From positions 124,001 through 188,000 of the forward strand of contig NZ_CAJHCP010000001.1 in assembly GCF_904848625.1 (NCBI RefSeq): a stretch of 64,000 nucleotides of DNA, given 5' to 3'. This DNA comes from Paraburkholderia metrosideri (GTDB taxonomy: Bacteria; Pseudomonadota; Gammaproteobacteria; Burkholderiales; Burkholderiaceae). This document shows, piece after piece, positions 1-8,620 of this stretch; within the stretch, counting starts at the first letter, position 1, and every line of letters starts with the position of its first letter. The position numbers and the translations under genes are program-made. The notes beneath the pieces are model-generated. The model saw only the letters and a list, made by a program, of their open reading frames with translations. It did no database searches and was not told the origin of the DNA.

Positions 1-99
1 GATCACTACTTCGCACCGGACATCGCCGCTGTCACGCGTCTCGTGCAGAACGGCACGATCGCGAAGCTGAGCCCGTTCTCGTTCGCGTCGGAACAGTGA
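1..99 (+). CDS. hutH: histidine ammonia-lyase, C-terminal end (partial)
   Basis: An open frame runs in from the left edge and stops at 97-99, giving the last 32 residues of a protein. The segment contains DHYFAPDIAAV and ends FASEQ, which resembles the C-terminal helix of bacterial histidine ammonia-lyases. The stop lies 25 bases before hutC, in a cluster that otherwise holds every other step of histidine degradation but no hutH, so context supports the call. HutH deaminates histidine to urocanate, the substrate of HutU downstream. The catalytic MIO loop lies outside the window, so identification rests on a short tail and position. Confidence 0.72.
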   Translation, partial: DHYFAPDIAAVTRLVQNGTIAKLSPFSFASEQ

Positions 100-124
100 G
101 CGTCAGGGCAAGCGGATCACACCA

Positions 125-820
125 ATGAACGCACCGGCTTATCAGGGCATCAAGGACTTCATCCTCGCGCGCATTCATGCGGGCGAATGGGCCGAAGGCG
201 ACCAGGTGCCCTCCGAAAACGAGCTGGCGCGCGAGTTCAGCGTCGCGCGCATGACGGTCAACCGCGCGTTGCGCGAGTTGACCTCGGAGCAGGTGCTGAC
301 GCGCGTGCAAGGGTCGGGCACCTTCGTGGCCCGTCCCAAGTACGAATCGACGCTGGTGGCGATCCGCAGTATTTCCGACGAAATCGTCGCCCGTGGTCAT
401 CGTCATCAGGCGAAGGTGCTGCATATCGGCGCGAGCATCGCCGACGAAGCGCTCGCCGAGGAAATGCAGGTGAAGGCGGGCAGCCCGGTGTTTCATTCGC
501 GCGTATTGCATTTCGAAAACGACGAGCCGGTGCAGCTCGAAGAACGCTGGGTCAATCCGGCGGTCGCGCCCGAGTATGCATTGCAGGACTTTACGAACAC
601 CACGCCGAACCAGTACCTCGTGCGCGTGGCGCCGTTGCAGCGGGTCGAGTACCGGATCGAAGCGCTGGCAGCGGACGCCGACGCCCGCGAACTGCTGACC
701 ATGGACGAACTCGAACCCTGCCTCGTGCTGCATCGGCGCACGTGGTCGCAAAGCCAGGTGGCGTCGATTGCGAATCTGTGGCACCCAGGCAGCCGTTATC
801 GCTTTACCGGACATTTCTGA
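125..820 (+). CDS. hutC: histidine utilization repressor, GntR family
   Basis: This 231-residue protein has the GntR/HutC layout. An N-terminal winged helix (about residues 5-72) contains VPSENELAREFSVARMTVNR and the wing GSGTFVA. A UTRA effector domain follows (about 90-230). In known systems HutC represses hut genes and is released by urocanate; that role here is inferred from family and position. The ATG at 125 is 25 bases after hutH and leaves the winged helix complete. It lies between hutH and hutU in the same orientation, so it is probably cotranscribed and autoregulated. Length is typical of the family. Confidence 0.93.
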   Translation: MNAPAYQGIKDFILARIHAGEWAEGDQVPSENELAREFSVARMTVNRALRELTSEQVLTRVQGSGTFVARPKYESTLVAIRSISDEIVARGHRHQAKVLHIGASIADEALAEEMQVKAGSPVFHSRVLHFENDEPVQLEERWVNPAVAPEYALQDFTNTTPNQYLVRVAPLQRVEYRIEALAADADARELLTMDELEPCLVLHRRTWSQSQVASIANLWHPGSRYRFTGHF

Positions 821-886
821 TCTAGCTGCTTTACCGAATCTTCTTCGAACCTCTTCCGAACTTCTTCAAGCATTCCGAGAGCCATC

Positions 887-2575
887 ATGAACAATCCGAA
901 ACACATCGATCCGCGACTCGACCCGACCCGCACGATCCGCGCACCGCGCGGCGCGGAAAAGACCTGCAAGACCTGGATCGCCGAAGCCGCGTACCGGATG
1001 CTCCAGAACAATCTGGACCCGGAAGTCGCCGAGCATCCGCATGCGCTGGTCGTGTACGGCGGGATTGGCCGTGCTGCGCGTAACTGGGATTGCTTCGATC
1101 AGATTCTCAAGTCGCTGAAGGACCTGAACGAAGACGAAACGCTGCTGATTCAATCGGGCAAGCCGGTCGGCGTGTTCCGCACGCATGCGGACGCACCGCG
1201 CGTGCTGCTGGCGAATTCGAACCTGGTGCCGCATTGGGCGACGTGGGAGCATTTCCACGAACTCGACCGCAAGGGCCTGATGATGTACGGGCAGATGACC
1301 GCAGGCAGCTGGATTTACATCGGCAGCCAGGGGATCGTGCAGGGCACCTACGAAACGTTCTTTTCGGTCGCGAACCAGCATTTCAACGGCGACCCGAAGG
1401 GCCGCTGGATTCTGACCGGCGGTCTCGGCGGCATGGGCGGCGCGCAACCGCTCGCGGCGACGATGGCGGGCTTCTCGATGATCGCGGTCGAGTGCGATGA
1501 AACGCGCATCGATTTCCGTCTGAAAACGCGTTACGTCGACAAGAAAGCGAAGACGCTCGACGAAGCGCTCGCGATGCTCGAAGAAGCGAAGCAGGCGGGC
1601 AAGCCGGTGTCGATCGGTTTGCTCGGCAATGCCGCCGACGTGTTCGCCGAGTGCGTGACGCGTGGCATTACGCCGGATTGCGTCACGGACCAGACCAGCG
1701 CGCACGATCCGATTCACGGCTACCTGCCGCAAGGCTGGAGTGTGGAAGACTGGCGCGAGCGCATGAAGACCGCGCCGGACAGCATCGTCAAACCGGCCAA
1801 GCAGTCGATGGCTAAACAGGTGCAAGCGATGTTGGCGTTGCAGGAGCGGGGCGCGGCCACGCTCGACTACGGCAACAACATCCGTCAGATGGCGCTCGAA
1901 ATGGGCGTGGAAAACGCGTTCGATTTCCCGGGCTTCGTGCCCGCGTATATCCGTCCGCTGTTCTGCGAAGGCAAGGGGCCGTTCCGCTGGGTCGCGCTGT
2001 CGGGCGATCCGGAAGACATCTACAAGACCGATGCGAAGGTCAAGGAACTGATTCCCGACGATCCGCATCTGCATAACTGGCTCGACATGGCGCGCGAACG
2101 CATCGCGTTCCAGGGTCTGCCGGCGCGGATCTGCTGGGTGGGCGTGAAGGATCGCTATCGTCTGGGCCAGGCGTTCAACGAGATGGTGAAAAGCGGCGAA
2201 CTGAAAGCCCCGATCGTGATCGGCCGCGATCACCTGGACACCGGTTCGGTCGCGAGCCCGAATCGCGAAACCGAATCGATGAAAGACGGCTCCGACGCGG
2301 TCAGCGACTGGCCGTTGCTCAACGCACTGCTGAATACGGCGGGCGGTGCATCGTGGGTGTCGCTGCATCACGGTGGCGGGGTCGGCATGGGCTTCAGCCA
2401 GCACTCGGGCGTCGTGATCGTCGCCGACGGTACGGACGCAGCCAAAGAGCGCCTCGGCCGTGTGCTGTTCAACGATCCGGCAACCGGCGTGATGCGTCAC
2501 GCAGATGCAGGCTATGAACTCGCGCAGGAAACCGCGCGTGAGGCAGGCCTCAATCTGCCGATGCTGGGCCGTTGA
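887..2575 (+). CDS. hutU: urocanate hydratase (urocanase)
   Basis: A 562-residue cytoplasmic enzyme that hydrates urocanate to 4-imidazolone-5-propionate, the second step of histidine degradation. The NAD-binding stretch [11 protein letters not shown] lies near residue 178. The conserved cysteine segment [15 protein letters not shown] near residue 414 matches the active-site region of bacterial urocanases. The C-terminal [15 protein letters not shown] block is also a family signature. The length agrees with the usual 555-565. The ATG at 887 is about 66 bases after hutC. The stop TGA at 2573-2575 is close to the start of hutD, indicating a tight operon. Confidence 0.97.
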   Translation: MNNPKHIDPRLDPTRTIRAPRGAEKTCKTWIAEAAYRMLQNNLDPEVAEHPHALVVYGGIGRAARNWDCFDQILKSLKDLNEDETLLIQSGKPVGVFRTHADAPRVLLANSNLVPHWATWEHFHELDRKGLMMYGQMTAGSWIYIGSQGIVQGTYETFFSVANQHFNGDPKGRWILTGGLGGMGGAQPLAATMAGFSMIAVECDETRIDFRLKTRYVDKKAKTLDEALAMLEEAKQAGKPVSIGLLGNAADVFAECVTRGITPDCVTDQTSAHDPIHGYLPQGWSVEDWRERMKTAPDSIVKPAKQSMAKQVQAMLALQERGAATLDYGNNIRQMALEMGVENAFDFPGFVPAYIRPLFCEGKGPFRWVALSGDPEDIYKTDAKVKELIPDDPHLHNWLDMARERIAFQGLPARICWVGVKDRYRLGQAFNEMVKSGELKAPIVIGRDHLDTGSVASPNRETESMKDGSDAVSDWPLLNALLNTAGGASWVSLHHGGGVGMGFSQHSGVVIVADGTDAAKERLGRVLFNDPATGVMRHADAGYELAQETAREAGLNLPMLGR

Positions 2576-2595
2576 TCGTGACGGTTGTCGGCAGC

Positions 2596-3213
2596 ATGGC
2601 AACTGTCACGCTGATTCGCGGCGCCGACCTCGTGGGGGCGCCGTGGAAGAACGGCGGAGGGGTGACGCGCGAAGTGGCGGCGTTTCCCGAGCAGGCCGGT
2701 ATGGACGCGTTCGTATGGCGCGTGAGTATTGCAGATGTCGCGCAGGCCGGCCCGTTCTCGCGTTTTGACGGTATCGACCGCACGCTGGTGTTGCTGGCCG
2801 GCGCGGGGATGGTGCTCGACGAGACAGTGGGCGCGCAGGTGCTGAAGTCGCATGCGCTTAAGCAGCCGCTCGACCTTGCGAGGTTTGAAGGCGAGGTGCA
2901 TATCGATGCACGCCTGGTCGACGGTGCGACGCGCGACTTCAACCTGATGGTGCGGCGTGACGTGGCGCAGGGCGAGCTCGACGTATGGCGCGGCGCTTCA
3001 CAGCACAACACGCAGCGCACGTTTTCCGCCGATGTCGTGCTGCTGTATTGCGCAAGCGGCGGCGTGACGGTGAGCGTTGCGTCGGGCGACGCGCAATCGC
3101 ACGCGCTCGAAACCGGCGACACGTTGCGCATCGATGCGCCTGACATGCTGTCTTGCGCGCTCGAAGGAACGGGCGTGCTACTCGCCATCACGCTGCGCTA
3201 CACACAACACTGA
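2596..3213 (+). CDS. hutD: HutD family protein
   Basis: A HutD-family protein of about 205 residues. The opening [21 protein letters not shown] and the cupin-like beta fold are family features. HutD proteins occur inside hut operons and are thought to limit or tune flux through the pathway, probably by binding an intermediate; the exact function is not settled. The frame is open back to a TTG at 2572 that overlaps the hutU stop, and a GTG at 2578 is also possible. I chose the ATG at 2596 because family similarity begins just after it. It sits between hutU and hutI in the operon. Confidence 0.88.
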   Translation: MATVTLIRGADLVGAPWKNGGGVTREVAAFPEQAGMDAFVWRVSIADVAQAGPFSRFDGIDRTLVLLAGAGMVLDETVGAQVLKSHALKQPLDLARFEGEVHIDARLVDGATRDFNLMVRRDVAQGELDVWRGASQHNTQRTFSADVVLLYCASGGVTVSVASGDAQSHALETGDTLRIDAPDMLSCALEGTGVLLAITLRYTQH

Positions 3214-3331
3214 CGACGATTCGCGTGCGTGCCTGCCTTCACTGCGAAGCCGAACCCGCACCCGCAGCGCGCCCGCGAACCACCCCAGACCACAGACACG
3301 CAACGAGCTGCAACGAGCAACAAGGCACGCG

Positions 3332-4546
3332 ATGAAGCAAACCGTCTGGCATCACCTGAATCTTTGCCCACAGGGCGACCCTCACCACACGCTGGCCGAT
3401 GCCGCGATTGCCGTCGAAGACGGCCGCATTGCATGGCTCGGCGCAGCGTCCGAATTACCCGCTCATTACGCCCCCTGGCCGCGCGAAGATCTGCACGGCG
3501 CGTGGGTGACGCCGGGTCTCGTCGATTGCCATACGCATCTGGTGTACGGCGGCCAACGCGCGGACGAATTCGCCCAGCGACTCGCGGGCGTCAGCTATGA
3601 AGAAATCGCGCGGCAGGGCGGCGGCATCGTCTCGACGGTGCGCGCCACCCGTGCCGCCGACGAAGCCACGCTGTTCCGGCAATCGGCTGCGCGGCTCGAA
3701 CCGTTGCTTGCCGAAGGCGTGACGGCGGTCGAAATCAAATCCGGCTATGGCCTCGATCTCGCCAGTGAACGCAAGATGTTGCGCGTCGCGCGGCAATTGG
3801 GCGAGCGCTATCCGGTGACGGTCTATACGACGTTTCTCGGCGCGCACGCATTGCCGCCCGAATTCGCGGGCCGCGCGGACGCGTATATCGATGAAGTCTG
3901 CAACACGATGCTCCCCGCGCTCGCTGGCGAAGCTCTGGTCGACGCGGTCGATGTGTTCTGCGAGCGCATCGGTTTCTCGCTGCAGCAAAGCGAGCGCGTG
4001 TTCAACGCGGCCGCGCGCTACGGGCTGCCGGTCAAGATGCACGCCGAACAGTTGTCGAACGGCGGTGGCACGGCCTTGGCGGCGCGTCATCGCGCGTTGT
4101 CTGCCGATCACCTCGAATTTCTCGACGAAGCCGGTGTCGCCGCGATGAAAGAGGCGGGGACCGTGGCCGTCTTGTTGCCGGGTGCCTATTACTTCATCCG
4201 CGAGACGCAGTTGCCGCCGCTGGACCTGCTGCGGCGCTACGAGGTGCCGATCGCGATCTCAACCGACAGCAACCCGGGCACGTCGCCCGCGACCTCTTTG
4301 CTGTTGATGATGAACATGGCGACCACGCTGTTCCGCATGACCGTGCCCGAAGTGCTGCAAGGTGTGACCACGAACGCGGCGCGCGCACTCGGTAAAGCGG
4401 ACACGCACGGCGCGCTGCAAGCCGGACGCGCGGCCGACTTCGCCGTGTGGCCGGTCGATTCGCTGGCCGAGCTGGCTTACTGGATTGGGCGTCCGTTGTG
4501 CGCGCGGGTCGTGCGCGCGGGCGAGACCGTTTTTTCACGGACCTGA
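3332..4546 (+). CDS. hutI: imidazolonepropionase
   Basis: A 404-residue amidohydrolase-superfamily enzyme that opens the ring of 4-imidazolone-5-propionate to N-formimino-glutamate. Metal-binding features are visible: the HTH pair near residues 67-69 in CHTHLVYGG, a later metal-site histidine near 237 in KMHAEQ, and the aspartate near 312 in STDSNPGT. The frame is open further upstream, to 3077, but that extension overlaps hutD. The ATG at 3332 gives the normal family length and N-terminus. hutF starts three bases after the stop, so translation is probably coupled. Confidence 0.96.
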   Translation: MKQTVWHHLNLCPQGDPHHTLADAAIAVEDGRIAWLGAASELPAHYAPWPREDLHGAWVTPGLVDCHTHLVYGGQRADEFAQRLAGVSYEEIARQGGGIVSTVRATRAADEATLFRQSAARLEPLLAEGVTAVEIKSGYGLDLASERKMLRVARQLGERYPVTVYTTFLGAHALPPEFAGRADAYIDEVCNTMLPALAGEALVDAVDVFCERIGFSLQQSERVFNAAARYGLPVKMHAEQLSNGGGTALAARHRALSADHLEFLDEAGVAAMKEAGTVAVLLPGAYYFIRETQLPPLDLLRRYEVPIAISTDSNPGTSPATSLLLMMNMATTLFRMTVPEVLQGVTTNAARALGKADTHGALQAGRAADFAVWPVDSLAELAYWIGRPLCARVVRAGETVFSRT

Positions 4547-4549
4547 CAG

Positions 4550-5935
4550 ATGACGCAATCGAATCAATCGCTGTTTGCCGCGCATGCGTACCTACCGGGC
4601 GGCTGGCGTCGCAATGTGCTGCTGGAGTGGGACGCGAACGGCACGCTGACGGCAGTCACGCCGGATACGAAAGAAGCACCGGCGCGCGTGAAAAAAGCGG
4701 CGGGCCCGGTATTGCCAGGGATGCCGAATCTTCACTCGCATGCATTCCAGCGCGCGATGGCCGGTCTCACTGAATATCGTGCCAATGCCACCGACAACTT
4801 CTGGAGCTGGCGCGACCTGATGTATCGCTTTGCCGCGCGCATCACGCCGGAAGGGCTGGCCAGCATCGCGCAATGGCTCTACATCGAAATGCTGAAAGCG
4901 GGCTATACGTCCGTGTGCGAATTTCATTATGTGCACCACATGCCGAACGGCAGCCGTTACGCGAATCAGGCGGAACTCGCGCAACGGGTCGTGGATGCCG
5001 GGTCCGCGAGCGGCATCGGCATGACGATGCTGCCGGTGCTGTATCAGTACAGCGGCTTTGGGTCGCGCGCCCCGCGTGACGATCAGGCGCGCTTCATCAA
5101 CACGCCGGAGAGTCTGCTCGATCTGCTCGGCACGTTGCGTACGGCACGCCCCGAAAGTGCCGCGCTGCGTTATGGCGTGGCGCCGCATTCGTTGCGCGCG
5201 GTGTCGGCGCAATCGTTGCGTGTGCTACTGGGCGGGATCGACGCAAACGCGCCCGTGCATATCCATATCGCCGAACAAACCGCTGAAGTCGATGCGTGCG
5301 TCGAAACCGAAGGTGCACGTCCGGTGCAATGGCTGCTGGATCGGTTTGATGTCGATAGCCGCTGGTGTCTCGTACACGCGACCCATGTCGACACCAACGA
5401 AACCCTCGCGCTCGCGAAGAGTGGCGCGGTGGCCGGTTTATGCCTGACCACCGAAGCGAATCTCGGCGACGGCATTTTTCCGGCGCAGGAATATCTCGAC
5501 GCGCAAGGGCGGATCGGGGTCGGCTCGGATAGCCACATCGGCGTCGACTGGCGCGCGGAATTGCGTCTACTCGAATACGGCCAGCGTCTGACGCGCCGGC
5601 AGCGTAACGTGCTCGCGTCGGCGCAGGCCACGCACGTTGCAGATCGGCTATTCGATGCAGCGCTCGACGGCGGCGCGCATGCCACGGGCCGCGCGGTCGG
5701 TGCGTTGCAGGTTGGCCGCCGCGCGGACTGGCTGGTACTCGACGAGAATCATTCGAGCATCGCCGGGCATGCGCCCCACGCGTGGCTGTCAGGCGTTGTA
5801 TTCTGCGAACATGGTGAGACGCCGATTCGCGACGTGTATGCGGGCGGCGACAAGCTTGTCGATAACCGCAGGCATCGCGACGAAGAGGGCGCTTACGCGC
5901 GCTATCGTACGGCGCTGGCTGAATTGCTCGACTGA
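4550..5935 (+). CDS. hutF: formimidoylglutamate deiminase
   Basis: A 461-residue amidohydrolase-superfamily deiminase that converts N-formimino-L-glutamate to N-formyl-L-glutamate and ammonia. Visible signatures are NLHSHAFQRAMAGL near residue 62, the metal-ligand segment HIHIAEQTAEVDAC near 240, the HATHVD segment, and SDSHIGVDW near 325. Together with HutG it forms the two-step deiminase/deformylase route, in place of the one-step formiminoglutamase. The start lies four bases after the hutI stop, consistent with one transcript. Confidence 0.95.
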   Translation: MTQSNQSLFAAHAYLPGGWRRNVLLEWDANGTLTAVTPDTKEAPARVKKAAGPVLPGMPNLHSHAFQRAMAGLTEYRANATDNFWSWRDLMYRFAARITPEGLASIAQWLYIEMLKAGYTSVCEFHYVHHMPNGSRYANQAELAQRVVDAGSASGIGMTMLPVLYQYSGFGSRAPRDDQARFINTPESLLDLLGTLRTARPESAALRYGVAPHSLRAVSAQSLRVLLGGIDANAPVHIHIAEQTAEVDACVETEGARPVQWLLDRFDVDSRWCLVHATHVDTNETLALAKSGAVAGLCLTTEANLGDGIFPAQEYLDAQGRIGVGSDSHIGVDWRAELRLLEYGQRLTRRQRNVLASAQATHVADRLFDAALDGGAHATGRAVGALQVGRRADWLVLDENHSSIAGHAPHAWLSGVVFCEHGETPIRDVYAGGDKLVDNRRHRDEEGAYARYRTALAELLD

Positions 5936-6063
5936 GACTGCGCGGTTCTCCTGAGTGGTTTTGATAAAAGCAACGCTAGTGAAGCGCGCTAGCGGGTTGC
6001 CTGAATCAACCGCTAACACGACTTGCTGAATGGATCTTTCGATTCAATCGATTCCGGACTGAC

Positions 6064-6876
6064 ATGACTGCCTCGACTACTCCGCCGGTTTTCTCGCTGC
6101 ATCAAGGAAGCCTGCCTCTGCTGATCTCGATCCCGCACCTGGGCACGCAAATCCCCGCCGATATCGCGGCAACGATGACACCGGTCGCGCGCCGCACCGA
6201 CGATTGCGACTGGCATCTGGACCGTCTTTATGAGTTCGCAAAACGGATGGGTGCATCGGTTCTCGCGCCGCGCTACGCGCGCTATGTGATCGATCTGAAC
6301 CGGCCGCCCGACGGTGCGAACCTGTATCCGGGCCAGGATACGACCGGTCTGTTGCCGGTCGATACGTTCGACAAGGAACCGCTCTATCTCGACGGACATC
6401 TCCCCGATGACGCCGAAGTCGGGCGCCGCCGCGATCAGTACTGGACGCCGTATCACACTGCGCTGAAGGGCGAACTTGCCGCACTGAAAGCGAAGCACGG
6501 CAAGGTGCTGCTGTGGGAAGCGCATTCAATCCGCTCGCATGTCCCGCGTTTTTTCGAAGGACGTCTGCCGGATTTCAATTTCGGCACGTCGAATGGCGCG
6601 AGCGCGGTGGCGGGTCTCGGCGACGAGCTGGCGGCGATGGTCGAGCGGCACGGCGGCTACACGGCGATTGCCAACGGGCGTTTCAAGGGCGGCTATATCA
6701 CGCGGGAATACGGGCAACCGGCGCAAGGCGTGCATGCCGTGCAACTCGAGTTGTCGCAGATCACGTATATGGAAGAGCACATGCCCTATGCGTATGACGA
6801 AAAGCTCGCCGCGAAGATCGAGCCGTTGATGGAAGCACTGGTGACAACCGCATTGGAGCGCGCGAAGGCGGCTTAA
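6064..6876 (+). CDS. hutG: N-formylglutamate deformylase
   Basis: A 270-residue N-formylglutamate amidohydrolase that hydrolyses formylglutamate to glutamate and formate, ending the histidine pathway. The family segments DCDWHLDRLY, YVIDLNRPPDG and LLWEAHSIRSHVPRFFEGRLP are present, with the metal-coordinating Glu/His residues in EAHS. It follows hutF by 128 bases in the same direction. That gap is larger than others in the operon and contains no clear terminator, so cotranscription is likely but an extra promoter cannot be excluded. Confidence 0.95.
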   Translation: MTASTTPPVFSLHQGSLPLLISIPHLGTQIPADIAATMTPVARRTDDCDWHLDRLYEFAKRMGASVLAPRYARYVIDLNRPPDGANLYPGQDTTGLLPVDTFDKEPLYLDGHLPDDAEVGRRRDQYWTPYHTALKGELAALKAKHGKVLLWEAHSIRSHVPRFFEGRLPDFNFGTSNGASAVAGLGDELAAMVERHGGYTAIANGRFKGGYITREYGQPAQGVHAVQLELSQITYMEEHMPYAYDEKLAAKIEPLMEALVTTALERAKAA

Positions 6877-7154
6877 CGATGATGACGGTGGCTTCACGGG
6901 CGCATGAGCGACAACATTGTCGATTCGTGTGGATCCGAACAAAGCCGTCGCCCCGCCTTCAATTCATTTTCATTTTTTCTCTTCCACGCGAACACGGCGT
7001 CACGCAAAACCGGAATTGCATGACGCCGTATTCACGTCGGCTCGCATCGCAAAGGTGTAACAGCATGTGTCCGGGATTGCATACGACCGTTTTCCCGTGG
7101 AACGTATAGAGCGTCGAAGACATGTGCTCCCGCCAGGCCCATCGCACATCGCCA
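6877..7154. other. intergenic stretch without a supported gene
   Basis: These 278 bases after hutG hold short open frames on both strands but none with a recognisable protein or convincing start. I see no strong terminator directly after hutG. The transcript may end here by another mechanism, or run toward the terminator of the convergent small gene. Confidence 0.5.
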
Positions 7155-7186
7155 TAAAAAAAGCCCCGCTGATTGTGCGGGGCTTT
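7155..7186 (-). terminator. intrinsic terminator of the small His-rich gene
   Basis: A perfect 10-base inverted repeat (AAAGCCCCGC at 7160-7169 and its complement at 7177-7186) with a 7-base loop. On the minus strand it is followed by a run of seven Ts (7161-7155). It lies 39 bases beyond the stop of the minus-strand small gene at 7225-7365. Confidence 0.88.
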
Positions 7187-7224
7187 GCGATGTGCGGCGT
7201 GCCCGGAAGGACACCGCATCACCA

Positions 7225-7365
7225 TTAGTGGCAGCGCTTTTCCCAGTGACCGTGAATCTTCACCTTGTGGCAAACCGGGTGGTGATGATGTTCTTCGGCT
7301 TGTGCGGGAGCGACCGCGCTCAGGGCAACGATGGCTGCAGCAATGGCGAGAGCAAATTTCTTCAT
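7225..7365 (-). CDS. small exported histidine-rich protein (46 residues)
   Basis: A minus-strand ATG at 7365 opens a 46-codon frame ending in TAA at 7225-7227. The product has a clear Sec signal peptide: MKKF followed by an Ala/Val/Leu-rich core, with a likely cut after APAQA near residue 23. The mature part is only about 23 residues and contains EEHHHHPVCHK and a C-terminal WEKRCH. It carries seven histidines and two cysteines, which suggests periplasmic metal binding; this is inference only. An AAGGG ribosome binding site lies seven bases before the start, and a strong terminator follows. I know no named family; similar short His-rich exported peptides occur in related bacteria. Confidence 0.8.
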   Translation of the reverse strand: MKKFALAIAAAIVALSAVAPAQAEEHHHHPVCHKVKIHGHWEKRCH

Positions 7366-7715
7366 TACAAAACCCTTAAGTCAGTGTTGTGGAGCTTCCG
7401 ATTCAGCACATGGCGTGCCGCATCGGTCCGCAAGCATGCCACATTGCGCCGGTCGCGCGTAGGAACGCTGCGCGATTACGTGTGTCAGTGCAACACAGTG
7501 AGTATTCGACAACGTCGAATCGCCGCAAAGGCGCGCAGTATCGTGTAATTCCGACAGAGCGGCGCGCAGGCGCAAGCGTCATTCGCAGCGCCCGATCAGC
7601 TTGCCCACGCGTGTAAGCCGGGATTGCGCGAGGTGCGGTGAAGCGGCTAACCTTTCAAAACGATGACGCGCGTGACGATGTGGGTCGAGCGTATCGTCAT
7701 GACATCGGGCAAAAG

Positions 7716-8396
7716 ATGGAAGACCCAGCGATGGAAGATTCCGACGAATTGCTGCTCCCAGTATGGCGGGCCAACCTGGTGCTGCTGACCCGCGAGGTCG
7801 GCGCCGCGACGCGGCTCGCGCGCATGATGACTTTCTCCGCGAGCTACCTCAAATTGATGCTGGCCGGTCAACGCGAATTCAGCGAGGAGTTCGTGCGCGG
7901 CATCGAAGCGGTCACGGGCTTGCCAAACGGCTGGATGAACGCACCGCATGCCGATCACGAGATTCCGCCCAACGCGCGTGAAGCGATCGACAACGAACAG
8001 CCGCTCGCGCGTTTTCGCGGCACCGCGCATCCGGTGCGAAAAAAGACGGTGCTGCGGCCGCCGGAGCCGATTTTTGGTCAGCCGGGTCCGGCCAAACGTG
8101 TCGAAGAAGAGGCGCTCGATGCCGAAGCGCATCGACGTCAAGCGTATTTGCGCAAGGTCCGCGATCTGGCGATTCAGGACGTGCGGCGCTTCGAGCGGCA
8201 TCTGAGTCACGCGCCGGTCGATCTGGCCACGATGCGCTCGAAGGTCGAAGAAGTGATCGCGTCGGCCGAACTCGACGATCTGCTTCAGGCCGATCTCGCG
8301 GGCCGTCTGGAGCAGATAGAAAAGCATCGGCATTTGCTGCTCAGACATGTGGAGAGTCTGCAGGCGTTGCTTGCGCAGCTTGGCGAAGCGGATTGA
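7716..8396 (+). CDS. putative helix-turn-helix protein of unknown function
   Basis: About 226 residues from the ATG at 7716; the frame is open back to a GTG at 7638, and another ATG lies at 7731. Residues about 15-65 (REVGAATRLARMMTFSASYL and EFVRGIEAVTGLPNGWMN) look like a Cro/XRE-type helix-turn-helix, with the typical short helix preceding a phrase like GLPNGWM. The C-terminal 90 residues are charged and heptad-like, suggesting a coiled coil for oligomerisation. There is no signal peptide. It stands alone, directly before the AraC remnant. I do not recognise a specific regulator, so the DNA-binding assignment is inferred from sequence pattern. Confidence 0.68.
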   Translation: MEDPAMEDSDELLLPVWRANLVLLTREVGAATRLARMMTFSASYLKLMLAGQREFSEEFVRGIEAVTGLPNGWMNAPHADHEIPPNAREAIDNEQPLARFRGTAHPVRKKTVLRPPEPIFGQPGPAKRVEEEALDAEAHRRQAYLRKVRDLAIQDVRRFERHLSHAPVDLATMRSKVEEVIASAELDDLLQADLAGRLEQIEKHRHLLLRHVESLQALLAQLGEAD

Positions 8397-8620
8397 GCGT
8401 GGCGTTCGAGCGCGTAAGCGGCGTCACACCGCGTCAATCTTTGCGGCGCACGCGTTGGCGAGCCACCGCGCTGCGCCGTCGCGACGACCACTGGCAGATC
8501 GTCGACATGGCGTTCGATTGCGGCTTCAACGATCTGTCGACTTTCAATCATGCGTTCCGTGCGGAATGCTCCGCGAGTCCGCGTGTCTGGCGTACACGCG
8601 GCACGGCACGCGGTTCATGA
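8393..8620 (+). pseudogene. AraC-family regulator remnant (C-terminal HTH only)
   Basis: This short frame encodes about 70 residues that match the end of AraC/XylS regulators: SGVTPRQSLRRTR, then IVDMAFDCGFNDLSTFNHAF and a SPRVWR ending. That is the linker helix plus the second helix-turn-helix. The effector domain and the first helix-turn-helix are missing, and no upstream frame supplies them, because the preceding bases encode the end of the gene stopping at 8396. It overlaps by a few bases with genes on both sides. It looks like a deletion remnant and is unlikely to be functional. Confidence 0.72.

Noticed and set aside
866..2602. 578-codon open frame on the minus strand opposite hutU
   Set aside because: It is exactly antisense to the intact urocanase gene, is Arg/His-rich in the way GC-rich shadow frames are, and shows no family features.
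3077..3331. N-terminal extension of imidazolonepropionase
   Set aside because: The extension overlaps hutD in another frame and is Arg/Thr-rich; the ATG at 3332 gives the normal family N-terminus.
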